A DNA stretch of 64,000 nt, from positions 1 to 64,000 of the forward strand of contig CAVWSN010000037.1 of NCBI GenBank assembly GCA_963757815.1. The letters run 5' to 3'. Of this stretch, positions 34,301 through 42,438 are shown one piece after another; the first letter of the stretch is position 1, and each line of letters begins with the position of its first letter. The notes beneath the pieces are model-generated. The model had not been told where the DNA came from, ran no database searches, and was given only the letters and a program-made list of their open reading frames with translations. A program made the translations under genes and the position numbers. Origin of the DNA: JACVRW01 sp963757815 (GTDB lineage Bacteria; Actinomycetota; Thermoleophilia; Solirubrobacterales; Thermoleophilaceae).

Positions 34301-35678
34301 GCACGCTGGCGACCGTGCCGATCCCGCCGGGGTTGGTGAGCGTGATGTTGGCGCCCTGATACGCGTTCGGCTGGAGGGTGTTGTCACGCGCGCCCGCGAC
34401 GAGCTCGTCGTAGCGCGCCGCGAAGGCCGTGAATCCCATCTCGCTCGCGTCGCGCAGCACCGGCACCACCAGCGAGCGCGTGCCGTCCTTGCGCTCGACG
34501 TCCACCGCCAGGCCCAGGCCGATCGTGCCCGGCACGACCCGCTGGGGCTTGCCGCCGTCCTCCGCGTAGCTGTGCCCCATCACCGGCATGTCGCGCGCGG
34601 CCTGGACGATCGCCCAGGCGATCAGGTGCGTGAACGAGAGCTTCCTCCCGGCCGCCTTGAGCTCCTTGCGGCGGGCGTCGAGGACGTCCACCGGCAGCGT
34701 GCGGAAGCTCGTGGCCGTCGGGATCGAGCGGCTGTCGTTCATGAACTTGACGAGCGTCGCCGCGGGTCCTCGGATGGGCTTCGCCTCGGGTCCGGCGGCG
34801 GGCGCCGGCGCGGCGGCCTCGGGCGCCCCCTGCGGGGCTCCGTTGCCTTCCGCGGCGGCCAGCACGTCCTCCTTGGTCACGCGTCCGCGCGGCCCGGTTC
34901 CGGCGACCGTACTGAGGTCGATGCCGAGGTCGCTCGCGATGCGCGCGGCGACAGGGGTCGCGTTGCCACCGTTGCCCGAGGGGGCGGTCGGGCGCGTGCC
35001 CGTGACCTCGGCGGCCGGCTGCGGCGGTCCGTCAACCGCGGGAGACGGAGCGGCGGCTGCTCCGGCGGCGATGCGGCAGAGGATCGAGCCGACGGCCACC
35101 GTCTCATCGGGCCCCACCAGGATCTCCTGGATCGTCCCGGCGACGGGAGCGGGGACCTCGGCGTCGACCTTGTCGGTCGAGATCTCGACGAGCGGGTCGT
35201 CGACGGCCACGCTGTCGCCGGGCTTGACCCGCCATTCGAGCACGGTGCCCTCGGCCACCGAATCGCCCATCTCGGGGAAGGCGACGTCGACGAGCTCGGC
35301 CTCGGCGTCCGCGGCGACGGGCTCGGCCTCGGCGTCCGCCGCAGCGGGCGCCTCGGCGCTCGGCGCCTCCGGCGTCTCCGCGGGCGGCGCCTCGGCGGCC
35401 GGCGCCGCGCCATCCGACCCGTCGGCGCCGGTCTCGATCTCACCCAGCACCGCGCCGACCTCGACGGTCGAGTCCGGCTCGGCCAGGATCTTCACGAGCG
35501 TGCCCGCGACCGGGGCAGGCACCTCGGCGTCGACCTTGTCGGTCGAGATCTCGACGAGCGGCTCGTCGGCGTCGACGTGGTCGCCCACCTGCTTCAGCCA
35601 CTCGAGGACGGTGCCCTCGGTCACCGACTCGCCCATCTGGGGCATGGTTATTTGCACGGTCGTAGCCCGCGTGGCCAT
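31326..35678 (-). CDS. kgd: 2-oxoglutarate dehydrogenase E2-E1 fusion with two lipoyl domains
   Basis: A 1450-residue multifunctional enzyme of the actinobacterial OdhA/KGD type. Two lipoyl domains come first, each with the lipoylated Lys in EISTDKVDAE (about residues 48 and 170), separated by Ala/Pro/Glu linkers. A peripheral-subunit-binding domain follows (about 240-275), then the E2 succinyltransferase core ending YDHRVIQGAE (about 310-560). The ThDP-dependent E1 part has HRGRLNVLAH, HGDAAFPGQGIV and NNQLGFTT. Mycobacterial KGD lacks lipoyl domains, so this version could carry the full acyl transfer on one chain and need only E3. ATG 35678 is chosen because upstream in-frame residues overlap the divergent oxidase start. 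Confidence 0.93.
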   Translation of the reverse strand: MATRATTVQITMPQMGESVTEGTVLEWLKQVGDHVDADEPLVEISTDKVDAEVPAPVAGTLVKILAEPDSTVEVGAVLGEIETGADGSDGAAPAAEAPPAETPEAPSAEAPAAADAEAEPVAADAEAELVDVAFPEMGDSVAEGTVLEWRVKPGDSVAVDDPLVEISTDKVDAEVPAPVAGTIQEILVGPDETVAVGSILCRIAAGAAAAPSPAVDGPPQPAAEVTGTRPTAPSGNGGNATPVAARIASDLGIDLSTVAGTGPRGRVTKEDVLAAAEGNGAPQGAPEAAAPAPAAGPEAKPIRGPAATLVKFMNDSRSIPTATSFRTLPVDVLDARRKELKAAGRKLSFTHLIAWAIVQAARDMPVMGHSYAEDGGKPQRVVPGTIGLGLAVDVERKDGTRSLVVPVLRDASEMGFTAFAARYDELVAGARDNTLQPNAYQGANITLTNPGGIGTVASVPRLMPGQGTIVATGAIGYPPGLTAVDPVRLRELGVQKVMTMTSTYDHRVIQGAESGAFLRRIDQLLQGEDRFYENIFDALGVASVAQGPVSEAAVTADEPVPAAAVPAAAPVADAALLQAVQAATSLVKAHRMHGHLAARLDPLGSAAVGDPALEPETVNLTEELMRRIPASVLRVAVPGDTFADALPHLRETYTGTIAYEIEHISDHEQRVWLRRAIECGEYRQPLPDEARRKLLQRLSEVEALETYLHKTFLGKKQFSIEGLDSLVPMLDEVIELSSDAGAREVVLGMAHRGRLNVLAHTVGRPYEAILAEFEGEQTLAVDTAAPEGGTGDVKYHYGASGTYATSTGRGVTVTLSPNPSHLEYVNPVIEGRARADQTSRKARELTHDPAAVVPVLIHGDAAFPGQGIVSETLNLQALAGYSTGGTIHLIANNQLGFTTDPEESRSTRYASDPAKGFDMPIIHVNADDVEACVSAVRLATAFRQTFGRDALIDLIGYRRFGHNETDEPAYTQPQMYELIKKHPPTRKLYAERLEAEGVVSAEDAAKMAEQAYARVGEAHNELRQSMGAPPDTGEIELDRTMSREPRTTVAEETLRSLGEQLLRVPEGFTVHRKLKPFLDRRRAVFEEGATVDWAHAEALAFASLLALGVPVRLTGQDTERGTFSQRHAVLHDAVNGERWCPLKHLRDANAPFELHNSPLSEQACVGFEYGYSVQAPDALVLWEAQFGDFVNSAQVIVDQFLASGLAKWGQTSRLSLLLPHGYEGSGPEHSSARMERFLQAAAEGNMRVANCTTPAQYFHLLRRQALVSKPRPLVLMTPKSLLRLPAATSTLEELAEGSFQRVIDDARFADGDRDRVTKLVLCSGKVYYDIAGHEDRDEQGHIAVARVELLYPFPETELIELLDKYPNLERVVWVQEEPRNMGARAFMRRRMASILPERLSYDYVGRQLRAASGEGYSAAHKREQARIVRVALDLEQDKLEPDSSAQRPMM

Positions 35679-35742
35679 CCGAGCATCAACTGTACCCCGG
35701 CGGCGGGTCGGCGGCACCGTGCGGCCGATACGGTCCCCGCCC

Positions 35743-37323
35743 GTGACGGTGCGGCGGCTCAAGTTCTGGGGCTGGGGATACGAGGACCAGCAGCCGCCGT
35801 ACGAGGAGGTGCGCGAGGGCGCCGCCCGGGCGCGCGCCCACCTCGGCTTCCCGGCGGACGAGGTCGAGCGCCCGGCGGCGCTCGAGGACCTGGCGCTGCC
35901 CGCGCCTCGGCTCGCGCCGCCGCCGGCGCTGGCGGCCGTGTGCCGGTCCGACGACTACGAGCGCGCCGCGCATGCCTACGGGCGGTCCTATCGCGACGTC
36001 GTGCGCGCCTTCCGCGGGCGCTTCGACCACCTGCCCGACGTGGTGGCGCACCCCGGCGACGAGACGGAGCTCGAGGCGGTGCTCGACTGGTGCGAGCGCG
36101 CGGGCGCGGCGGCGATCCCCTTCGGCGGAGGAACGAGCGTGGTCGGCGGCGTCGAGGCGGCGGTGGGCGAGGCCTACACCGGTGCCGTGACGATCGACCT
36201 CAAACGCTTCAACCGCGTGCTCGAGGTCGATCCGGTGTCGCGAGCGGCTCGCATCCAGGCCGGCGCCACCGGGCCGGGCCTGGAGGCGCAGCTGGGCGAG
36301 CACGGCTTGACGCTCCGCCACTACCCCCAATCGTTCGAGTACTCGACGCTCGGCGGCTGGATCGCCACGCGCGCGGGCGGCCATTTCGCCACGCTCGGCA
36401 CGCACATCGACGACTTCGTGGAGTCGGTGCGGGCGCTCACCCCGCGCGGGGTGTGGGAGAGCCGGCGCCTGCCGGGCTCCGGGGCGGGGCCGAGTCCGGA
36501 CCGAATGCTGATCGGCTCCGAGGGCATCCTCGGCGTGATCACGGAAGCGTGGGTCCGCGTGCGCGAGCGCCCGCGCTTCCGCGCCTCGGCCGGCGTGACG
36601 TTCGGCTCGTTCGAGGCGGGCGCGGACGCAGTGCGCGCGCTCGCCCAGTCGGAGCTCCACCCGTCGAACTGCCGCCTCCTCGACCCCGGCGAGGCGGCCC
36701 TCACCGGGGCGGCCCCCGAGGGGAGGGCGCTGCTCGTGCTCGGCTTCGAGTCCGCGGACCACCCGCTCGATGCCTGGATGGCGCGGGCCGTCGAGCTGTG
36801 TCGCGATCACGGCGGGGAGCTGCCGGTGGAGCCGAGCGTGGGCGAGCGCGCCGAGGCGGCGGAGACATGGCGCGACGCCTTCCTCCAGATGCCCTATCTG
36901 CGCGACACGTTCGTGGCCGGCGGCGTACTCGCCGAGACCTTCGAGACCGCGATCACCTGGGACCGCCTCGCGGCGTTCGTCGAGGACGTGCGCGAGCGCA
37001 CGGTGGCCGCGCTCGGTGAGGGCAGGGTCGCGTGTCGCCTGACCCACGCCTATCCCGACGGCGCCGCGCCGTACTTCACGGTGCTCGCGCCGGCCCGGCG
37101 CGGAGCAGAGCTCGAGCAGTGGGACGAGGTCAAGGCCGCGGCCTCGGACGCGATCCTGGCGGCGGGCGGCACGATCACTCACCACCACGCCGTCGGGCGC
37201 GACCACCGGCCGTGGTACGACCGCCAGCGGCCCGAGCCGTTCGCGGCGGCGCTGCGGGCGGCCAAGGGCGCCGTCGACCCGGCCGGGATCCTCAACCCGG
37301 GCGTGCTGATCGACCCTGCCTAG
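35743..37323 (+). CDS. FAD-binding oxidase, alkyl-DHAP-synthase-like
   Basis: A 526-residue FAD-linked oxidase of the VAO/PCMH fold. It starts RRLKFWGWGYED, the signature opening of the alkyldihydroxyacetonephosphate-synthase group. The FAD loop is IPFGGGTSVVGG, then YSTLGGWIATRAGGH and GSEGILGVIT. The C-terminal HHHAVGRDH supplies the His cluster of the active site. The start is GTG 35743. Bacterial members are found beside lipid and glycerol genes, but substrates are mostly unproven; ether-lipid synthesis is a possibility only. Confidence 0.88.
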   Translation: MTVRRLKFWGWGYEDQQPPYEEVREGAARARAHLGFPADEVERPAALEDLALPAPRLAPPPALAAVCRSDDYERAAHAYGRSYRDVVRAFRGRFDHLPDVVAHPGDETELEAVLDWCERAGAAAIPFGGGTSVVGGVEAAVGEAYTGAVTIDLKRFNRVLEVDPVSRAARIQAGATGPGLEAQLGEHGLTLRHYPQSFEYSTLGGWIATRAGGHFATLGTHIDDFVESVRALTPRGVWESRRLPGSGAGPSPDRMLIGSEGILGVITEAWVRVRERPRFRASAGVTFGSFEAGADAVRALAQSELHPSNCRLLDPGEAALTGAAPEGRALLVLGFESADHPLDAWMARAVELCRDHGGELPVEPSVGERAEAAETWRDAFLQMPYLRDTFVAGGVLAETFETAITWDRLAAFVEDVRERTVAALGEGRVACRLTHAYPDGAAPYFTVLAPARRGAELEQWDEVKAAASDAILAAGGTITHHHAVGRDHRPWYDRQRPEPFAAALRAAKGAVDPAGILNPGVLIDPA

Positions 37324-37381
37324 GCAGCGCAAGCGCCCGGCTCGGCCGGTCGCGCAGCGACGCGCTGCCAAGATTGGCGCG

Positions 37382-38392
37382 GTGACCGCACGTCGGCGAG
37401 AGCTGGCCCGCGCCGATCGGGTGCTCCCAGGCCTTTGGCGGCTGCGCCTGCCGCTCCCCTGGCCGCTGGTCCCGCACGGCAACGCCTACGCGATCGCGGC
37501 GGGCAGCGGGGTGGTGCTCGTGGACACCGGGATCCACGAGCCCGGCTCGCTGCGCCAGCTCGAGCTCGCGCTCAGCCAGGTGGGCCTGAAGCTCGAACAC
37601 GTGCGCCTGCTCGTCTGCACGCACGCGCACTCCGATCACTACGGACAGGCCGGGCCGATCGTCGAGGCGGCCGGCTGCGGGCTCTGGATGCACCCGAACC
37701 ACGAGCACATGACGAGAGCCGCCGCCGACCCCACCAAGGCGTTCGAGCGGCGCTTCGAGGTCGCGCGCCAGAGTGGGGTCCCGGCCGAGGCGCTGGCCGC
37801 CTACCGCGAGGCGCGGAGCGGCCAGGGCTTCGGCATCGCCTCGATCGTCGAGCCGGAACGCGATCTGGTCGCGGGCGTGGAGGTGGAGACCGACCTGGGC
37901 GCCTGGCGGGTGTACGAGACGCCCGGCCACGCGCCCTCGCACGTCGTGCTGCATCAGCCCGAGCGCGGCCTGCTGCTGTCGGGCGACCACCTGCTCGGCC
38001 GCGTCTCGCTCTACTACGACTACGGCTACACGCCCGACCCCGCCGGCGAGTTCCTGGCGAGCCTCGACGTGGTCGATGAGCTCGACGTGCAGCTCGTCCT
38101 CGCGGGCCACGGGCGCCCCGTCCGCGACGCCGGCTCGCTCATCGAAGCCAACCGCCGCGCCGTTCACGAGCGTCTCGAGCGCGTCCGGACGGCGCTCGCG
38201 GGCGGCGAGCCGCGCACCGCGTTCGAGATCGTCCCCGAGATGCTCGACAGCGAGCTACCGGAGCCGATGATGATCGGCTGGGGCCTCGCGGAAGCGCTCT
38301 GCTACCTGCGCCACCTCGAGCTGCGCGGTGAGGTCGAGCACCGCGATGGCGCCCAGGACGCCGACAGCTGGGTGCTCACACAGTCGCCTTAG
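37382..38392 (+). CDS. MBL-fold metallo-hydrolase
   Basis: A 336-residue metallo-beta-lactamase-fold hydrolase. The metal motif THAHSDH is followed by the later His/Asp ligands TPGHAPSH, SGDHLL and AGHGRPV. The C-terminal helical extension (about 250-336) is typical of hydrolases acting on thioester or lactone substrates. The start is GTG 37382. The end overlaps the convergent metF stop by 17 bp. Confidence 0.9.
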   Translation: MTARRRELARADRVLPGLWRLRLPLPWPLVPHGNAYAIAAGSGVVLVDTGIHEPGSLRQLELALSQVGLKLEHVRLLVCTHAHSDHYGQAGPIVEAAGCGLWMHPNHEHMTRAAADPTKAFERRFEVARQSGVPAEALAAYREARSGQGFGIASIVEPERDLVAGVEVETDLGAWRVYETPGHAPSHVVLHQPERGLLLSGDHLLGRVSLYYDYGYTPDPAGEFLASLDVVDELDVQLVLAGHGRPVRDAGSLIEANRRAVHERLERVRTALAGGEPRTAFEIVPEMLDSELPEPMMIGWGLAEALCYLRHLELRGEVEHRDGAQDADSWVLTQSP

Positions 38393-39272
38393 CGCGGGTC
38401 CAGGGATGCGCCGCGCGCAGCGCCGCCAGGATCGCCCGGGTTGCCGGTGACCGGTTGAGGGTGTAGAAGTGGATGCCGGGCGCGCCCCGCGCCAGGAGAT
38501 CGGAGCACTGGAGGGTCGCGTAAGCGACCCCGAGCTCTGCAACCGCTTCCGGGTCGTCGGCGCGCCCGTCGAGCTGCGCGCCCAGCTCCTCGGGGATCGA
38601 GGCCCCGCACATCTCGGTGAAGCGCTTGATCTGGCCGTAGTTCGTGATCGGCATGATCCCGGGGATGATCGGCGTCTCGATGCCGGCCGCGCGGGCGTCC
38701 TCGACGAAGTCGAAGTAGAGCTCGTTGTCGAAGAAGAGCTGGGTGATCAGGAAGGCCGCGCCCGCCTCGACCTTTTCGCGCGCGTAGCGCAGGTCGCTCG
38801 CCCGGTCGGCGGCGTCCGGGTGGACCTCGGGGAAGCAGGCGGCGCCCACGCAGAAGTCGAAGCGCTCGCGGATCAGGCGGATCAGCTCCACCGAGTAGGA
38901 GAGCCCGCCCGGATGCGGCTGCCATTCGGTGGCGCCGCGCGGCGGGTCGCCGCGCAGGGCGAGCACGTTCTCGATCCCCGCCGAGTCGATCTCGCCGAGG
39001 ATCTCGACCAGCCGCTCAGCCGGCTCGCCCACGCACGAGAGGTGGGCCATCGCCTCGATCTGCAGGTCCTGCTTGATCGTCTTCGTGATCTCGACGGTGC
39101 GGTTGCGCGTGGTGCCGCCGGCGCCGTAGGTGACCGAGACGTAGTCGGGCTGGTCGACCTTCAGGACCTCGAGGGTGCCCTCGAGCGTCCGTTGCCCCTC
39201 GTCGGTCTTGGGCGGGAAGAACTCAAACGAGAAGACCGGTCGTCGCTGTTCGAGCAGCTGGCTGATCCGCAT
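38376..39272 (-). CDS. metF: methylenetetrahydrofolate reductase
   Basis: A 298-residue MetF, which reduces 5,10-methylene-THF to 5-methyl-THF for methionine synthesis, with FAD. It opens FSFEFFPPKTDEG with the catalytic Glu, continues YVSVTYGAGGTTR, LRGDPPRG and the ITQLFFDN segment, and ends with HFYTLNRS. Complete and of normal length. A strong palindrome lies 13 bp upstream of the ATG. Confidence 0.96.
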   Translation of the reverse strand: MRISQLLEQRRPVFSFEFFPPKTDEGQRTLEGTLEVLKVDQPDYVSVTYGAGGTTRNRTVEITKTIKQDLQIEAMAHLSCVGEPAERLVEILGEIDSAGIENVLALRGDPPRGATEWQPHPGGLSYSVELIRLIRERFDFCVGAACFPEVHPDAADRASDLRYAREKVEAGAAFLITQLFFDNELYFDFVEDARAAGIETPIIPGIMPITNYGQIKRFTEMCGASIPEELGAQLDGRADDPEAVAELGVAYATLQCSDLLARGAPGIHFYTLNRSPATRAILAALRAAHPWTRAKATV

Positions 39273-39285
39273 TCCGTGAGGCTAA

Positions 39286-39313
39286 CAACCTTGACACGAT
39301 TGTGTCAAGGTTG
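39286..39313. promoter_or_regulatory. 12-bp perfect palindrome upstream of metF
   Basis: CAACCTTGACAC (39286-39297) is perfectly mirrored at 39302-39313 across the loop GATT. It carries TTGACA on both strands. The stop codon of the anti-sigma gene falls inside one arm, and the metF ATG is 13 bp from the other end. It could be the metF operator or a terminator hairpin, but no U-tract follows. Confidence 0.65.
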
Positions 39314-40027
39314 CGCGGGACCCGAGCGCAGCACGTCCGGGCGGCTCGGCGAGGGATCGCCGTCGCCGGGCTCGGCGGTCACCGCCAGGCCGGGGTAGAG
39401 GGCGGGGTCGACGGCGGCGGCGAAGCGCACGCGCGAGCGCCCGTCCTCATCCGGGTGGAAGGTCCCGGCCGAGATGCGGTCGGGGCGGCCGGGCCGGTCG
39501 CGCGGCCCCACGAACCAGAGCTCGTAGTACTCGCCCTTGGGCAGGATCGGAAGCTCGTCCGTCCGGAAGTCGATGACGCGGCCGATGCCGGTCTTCTGAA
39601 CGGTCGCGCTGGCGGTGGCGCCGCCACCCGGCGCGATCAGCGTGGCCTCCACCTCGGGAGTACCGGGCAGGCCGCCGTCGCGGTCGATCGCCACGCCTGC
39701 AAGGACGCCCGCCGCGAGCGCCGCCGCCAATCCGGCGCCGAACGCCAGGCGCGGCAGCCGGAGCCAGGAGCGGGGAGCGGCGGGCGGCCGCACCCTGGCC
39801 GCCCGCCTCCCCGGGCCTGCGCCGTCCGGGGCCGCCTCTGCGCGCGGGCGGGCACCGTCGGCCGCCGCCCGCACCGCAGCGAGCGTGCGCTGCTCGAGTC
39901 CGGGGGGCGGCGCCTGCCAGGGGCGCTCCGCGCGCGCAAGCAGGGCGGCCACGTCCTCGACCTGCCCGCGCTCCTCCGGCCGCAGGCCGTTGAGCAGTCT
40001 TGCTTGGACATTCACGTGCTCAGGCAA
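39305..40027 (-). CDS. anti-sigma factor, RskA-type C-terminal domain
   Basis: A 240-residue membrane-spanning anti-sigma factor. The N-terminal part (MPEHVNVQARLLNGL..., about 1-45) is cytoplasmic, followed by a Pro/Ala-rich linker. A transmembrane helix (about 93-113, FGAGLAAALAAGVLAGVAI) leads to an external domain with LPKGEYYELWFVGP, the hallmark of the RskA family. The start is TTG 40027 (overlapping the sigma gene stop) or GTG 40015. It probably holds the adjacent ECF sigma factor until an outside signal triggers its cleavage. Confidence 0.85.
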   Translation of the reverse strand: MPEHVNVQARLLNGLRPEERGQVEDVAALLARAERPWQAPPPGLEQRTLAAVRAAADGARPRAEAAPDGAGPGRRAARVRPPAAPRSWLRLPRLAFGAGLAAALAAGVLAGVAIDRDGGLPGTPEVEATLIAPGGGATASATVQKTGIGRVIDFRTDELPILPKGEYYELWFVGPRDRPGRPDRISAGTFHPDEDGRSRVRFAAAVDPALYPGLAVTAEPGDGDPSPSRPDVLRSGPAQP

Positions 40028-40598
40028 GGAGCCCCCGATCCTCGAGCTCCACGCGCAGTGCGCGCAGTCCGTAGAAGGCGCGCGTCTTCACAGTGCCGAC
40101 GGGGACACCGAGCCGCGCCGCGATCTCCGGCTGGCCCAGGTCCTCGTCGACCATCAGCTCGAGCACCTCGCGGTGCTTGGCGGACAGCGCCTGCAGGGCG
40201 TCGCGGACCTCGAGCCCCAGCACCAGGGCGTCGAAGGCCTCGCCTCCTGGCACGTCCTCCTGCTCCGCGCCCGCGTCGCCGGTGGGGAGCGGCCGCGAGG
40301 CGGTGCGGCGCAGCAGGTCGACCGCCACCCGCCGGGCGATCGTGAACATGAAGGTGCGGACGCTGCCGCGGCTCGGGTCGAATGTGGGAGCGCTTCGCCA
40401 CAGCCGCAGGAACGTCTCCTGCACGAGCTCCTCCGCCATGCCGCTCTCGCCGAGCAGCCGCAGGCCGAGGCCGTAGAGGCGGGGCGAGTAGCGGCGGTAG
40501 AGCACGACGAACGGATCGCCGTGATCGCCCGCCGCCACGCGACCGAGGAGCTCTGCCTCCTCGGCCGTCGGGGCGATGGTGGTTGTTTCGGCCGGCAT
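40020..40598 (-). CDS. ECF-family RNA polymerase sigma factor
   Basis: A 192-residue sigma-70 family factor. Region 2 (about 25-95) includes YRRYSPRLYGLGLRLLG and ELVQETFLRLWRSAPTFDP. Region 4 (about 130-185) includes LSAKHREVLELMVDEDLGQPEIAARLGVPVGTVKTRAFYGLRAL. It is SigK-like in pairing with an RskA-type anti-sigma gene whose start overlaps its stop. ATG 40598; no conserved auto-regulated promoter is obvious in the 63 bp upstream. Confidence 0.93.
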   Translation of the reverse strand: MPAETTTIAPTAEEAELLGRVAAGDHGDPFVVLYRRYSPRLYGLGLRLLGESGMAEELVQETFLRLWRSAPTFDPSRGSVRTFMFTIARRVAVDLLRRTASRPLPTGDAGAEQEDVPGGEAFDALVLGLEVRDALQALSAKHREVLELMVDEDLGQPEIAARLGVPVGTVKTRAFYGLRALRVELEDRGLLA

Positions 40599-40661
40599 GC
40601 GCAGGTGGTCCTGTCACCTGCTTTCGCAGGACCGCCGCGATCGGTTCACCCGCCCGGAGGC

Positions 40662-40967
40662 TCAGTCGCCGCCGGGCGGGATGATCTCGAGGCCCGTGGC
40701 AACCGTCTCGCGGTTGCCGAGCCGGTACTGCACGTCGACCGAATCGTTCTTGCCGTAGGAGCCCCAGAGCCCGAAGAAGATCGCCGTCCAGCGGCCCATC
40801 CCGAGGCGCTCCTTCTCGAGCGGCCGCGTGAAGAGGAGCTCGCCGTCGCCGAGCTCGTAGTCCTCTCCCTCGCGCTGGGGCACCCCGTTGACGAACACCC
40901 GGTAGGGAGGCTCGGCGCCGCGCGGAAGCGGCACGCGCCAGCGCTCTGCGGGTGCTGCTTCGCTCAT
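40662..40967 (-). CDS. hypothetical protein
   Basis: A 101-residue protein with several aromatic strand-like segments (YRVFVNGVPQREGEDYELGDGELLFTRPL, WTAIFFGLWGSYGKNDSVDVQYR). It looks like a small beta-sandwich and ends in LEIIPPGGD. I do not recognise a named family. Its ATGA overlaps the stop of the gene upstream, so the two are translated together. Confidence 0.7.
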   Translation of the reverse strand: MSEAAPAERWRVPLPRGAEPPYRVFVNGVPQREGEDYELGDGELLFTRPLEKERLGMGRWTAIFFGLWGSYGKNDSVDVQYRLGNRETVATGLEIIPPGGD

Positions 40968-41305
40968 CGCTGTTCGACAGCCCGGCGCAGCGCGTCGTAC
41001 GCGGACTCGCGCCCCTGCTGCTCGACGAGCCGGCGCCGCAGACGGCCGGTGAAGGCCTCGCTCGACCCGTCGCCGCGCACGTCCACGCCGGCCCGCAGCC
41101 GGCCCGGGCCGGACAGCTCGAGCCGGGCCACGACCTGCTGCACTGGCTCGAGCGTGCGGATGAAGGTGCCGCCGCGCGTCGGGGCGTCGGCCGTGCGCTC
41201 GAGCTCGCGGCCGGTCTCCTCGATGGCATCCAGTGCCGTGTCGAGCTCGCTGTAACGCTCGCGGGCCACCCGCGGACCCCTACGTATGGTCAGCGTGTAC
41301 GGCAC
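40964..41305 (-). CDS. hypothetical protein
   Basis: A 113-residue protein (YTLTIRRGPRVARERYSELDTALDAIEETGRELE, then IRTLEPVQQVVARLELSG). It appears to be alpha/beta and very charged, without signal or membrane segments. I do not recognise a family. First gene of a two-gene unit with the preceding-strand neighbour at 40662-40967. Confidence 0.7.
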   Translation of the reverse strand: MPYTLTIRRGPRVARERYSELDTALDAIEETGRELERTADAPTRGGTFIRTLEPVQQVVARLELSGPGRLRAGVDVRGDGSSEAFTGRLRRRLVEQQGRESAYDALRRAVEQR

Positions 41306-41370
41306 ACAGGGCAGCGTACTTTCGCGGCCGCCCGGCGTACGCGGGGGCGAGAACCGTCACCTCTCCGCTT

Positions 41371-41391
41371 TGCCCACCGTATAGGTGGGCA
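41371..41391 (-). terminator. hairpin downstream of moaA
   Basis: TGCCCACC (41371-41378) and GGTGGGCA (41384-41391) form a perfect 8-bp stem with a 5-nt loop, 35 bp past the moaA stop. No T-run follows, so it may be a processing or pause hairpin rather than a classic intrinsic terminator. The stem flank shares a 13-bp sequence with a site at 43257-43269. Confidence 0.5.
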
Positions 41392-41425
41392 GAACGGCAA
41401 GGTGGACCAGATGGTCGCTCGGTTG

Positions 41426-42421
41426 TCAGCCGCCGATCGCGGACATCGTCCGCGGCGGCTGGCGGAAGCCGGGCTCGCCGACCCGGTGCTTCAGCTCCTT
41501 GCGCCAGACGGCGTCGCGGATAACGCGCTCGAGCTCCGCGTCGCTGGCCCCGCCGCGAAGCTGCTCGCGCAGGTCGGTCTCGTGGATCGAGAACAGGCAG
41601 GTGCGTAGCTTGCCGTCGGCGGTCAGGCGGATGCGGTTGCAGTCGGCGCAGAAGGGCTCCGAGACCGGGTTGATGAATCCGATCTCGCCCAGCCCGTCCT
41701 TGAAGCGGAACACGCGCGCGGTGGCATGCGGCTCGCGCGGGCGCTCCTCGAGCGGGTGGACGCGGTTGATGATCGCGCGAATCTCGTCCCCGGGCAGGAC
41801 CTGGTCCTGTGACCACGCGTGGTCGCCGTCGAGCGGCATGAACTCGATGAAGCGCACCTGGTAGCTCGTCGAGCGGGCGAACTCGGCGAACGGCAGCGCC
41901 TCCTCCTCGGTGAAGCCGCGCAGCGCCACCGCGTTCACCTTGATCGGGTGCACCTGGGGGAAGGCGGCGATCGCCTCCAGGCCGCGCAGCACCCGCGGCA
42001 GCGAGTCGCGCCGGGTGATCTGGAAGAAGCGGTCGCGCTGCAGCGAGTCGATGGAGACGTTCACGCGCTTGATGCCGGCGTCGACCAGCGCAGCCGCGTC
42101 GCGCTCGAGCAGATAGCCGTTCGTCGTGAGCGAGAGATCCTCGATCCCCTCGATCGGAGCGAGCATCGAGACGAGCCGCGGGAACTCGCGCCGGACGAGC
42201 GGCTCGCCCCCGGTCAGGCGCAGGTCGGTCACGCCCATGCGCGCCATGACGCGCACCACGCGCTCGATCTCCTCGAAGCGCAGGATCTCGTCGCGCTCGA
42301 GCCAGGGCAGGCCGTCGGCGGGCATGCAGTACTGACAGCGGAAGTTGCAGCGGTCGGTGACCGACACGCGGAGGTCCGAGATACGGCGGCCGTGCCCGTC
42401 GTAGAGAGGCTCTAGGGTCAC
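41426..42421 (-). CDS. moaA: GTP 3',8-cyclase MoaA
   Basis: A 331-residue radical-SAM enzyme for the first step of molybdopterin synthesis. The N-terminal cluster motif is CNFRCQYCMP. TGGEPLVR binds SAM, the second cluster is CADCNRIRLTADGKLRTCLF, and the essential C-terminal double Gly is MSAIGG. The start is GTG 42421, 17 bp from the divergent HD gene start. Other moa genes are not in the window. Confidence 0.96.
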   Translation of the reverse strand: MTLEPLYDGHGRRISDLRVSVTDRCNFRCQYCMPADGLPWLERDEILRFEEIERVVRVMARMGVTDLRLTGGEPLVRREFPRLVSMLAPIEGIEDLSLTTNGYLLERDAAALVDAGIKRVNVSIDSLQRDRFFQITRRDSLPRVLRGLEAIAAFPQVHPIKVNAVALRGFTEEEALPFAEFARSTSYQVRFIEFMPLDGDHAWSQDQVLPGDEIRAIINRVHPLEERPREPHATARVFRFKDGLGEIGFINPVSEPFCADCNRIRLTADGKLRTCLFSIHETDLREQLRGGASDAELERVIRDAVWRKELKHRVGEPGFRQPPRTMSAIGG

Positions 42422-42438
42422 GAAGCGAAGGGTAACCC

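Noticed and set aside
33552..37019. Very long open frame on the plus strand opposite the 2-oxoglutarate dehydrogenase
   Set aside because: It is a high-GC antisense shadow: Arg/Gly/Ala-rich, no domain, and it lies opposite a clear enzyme gene.
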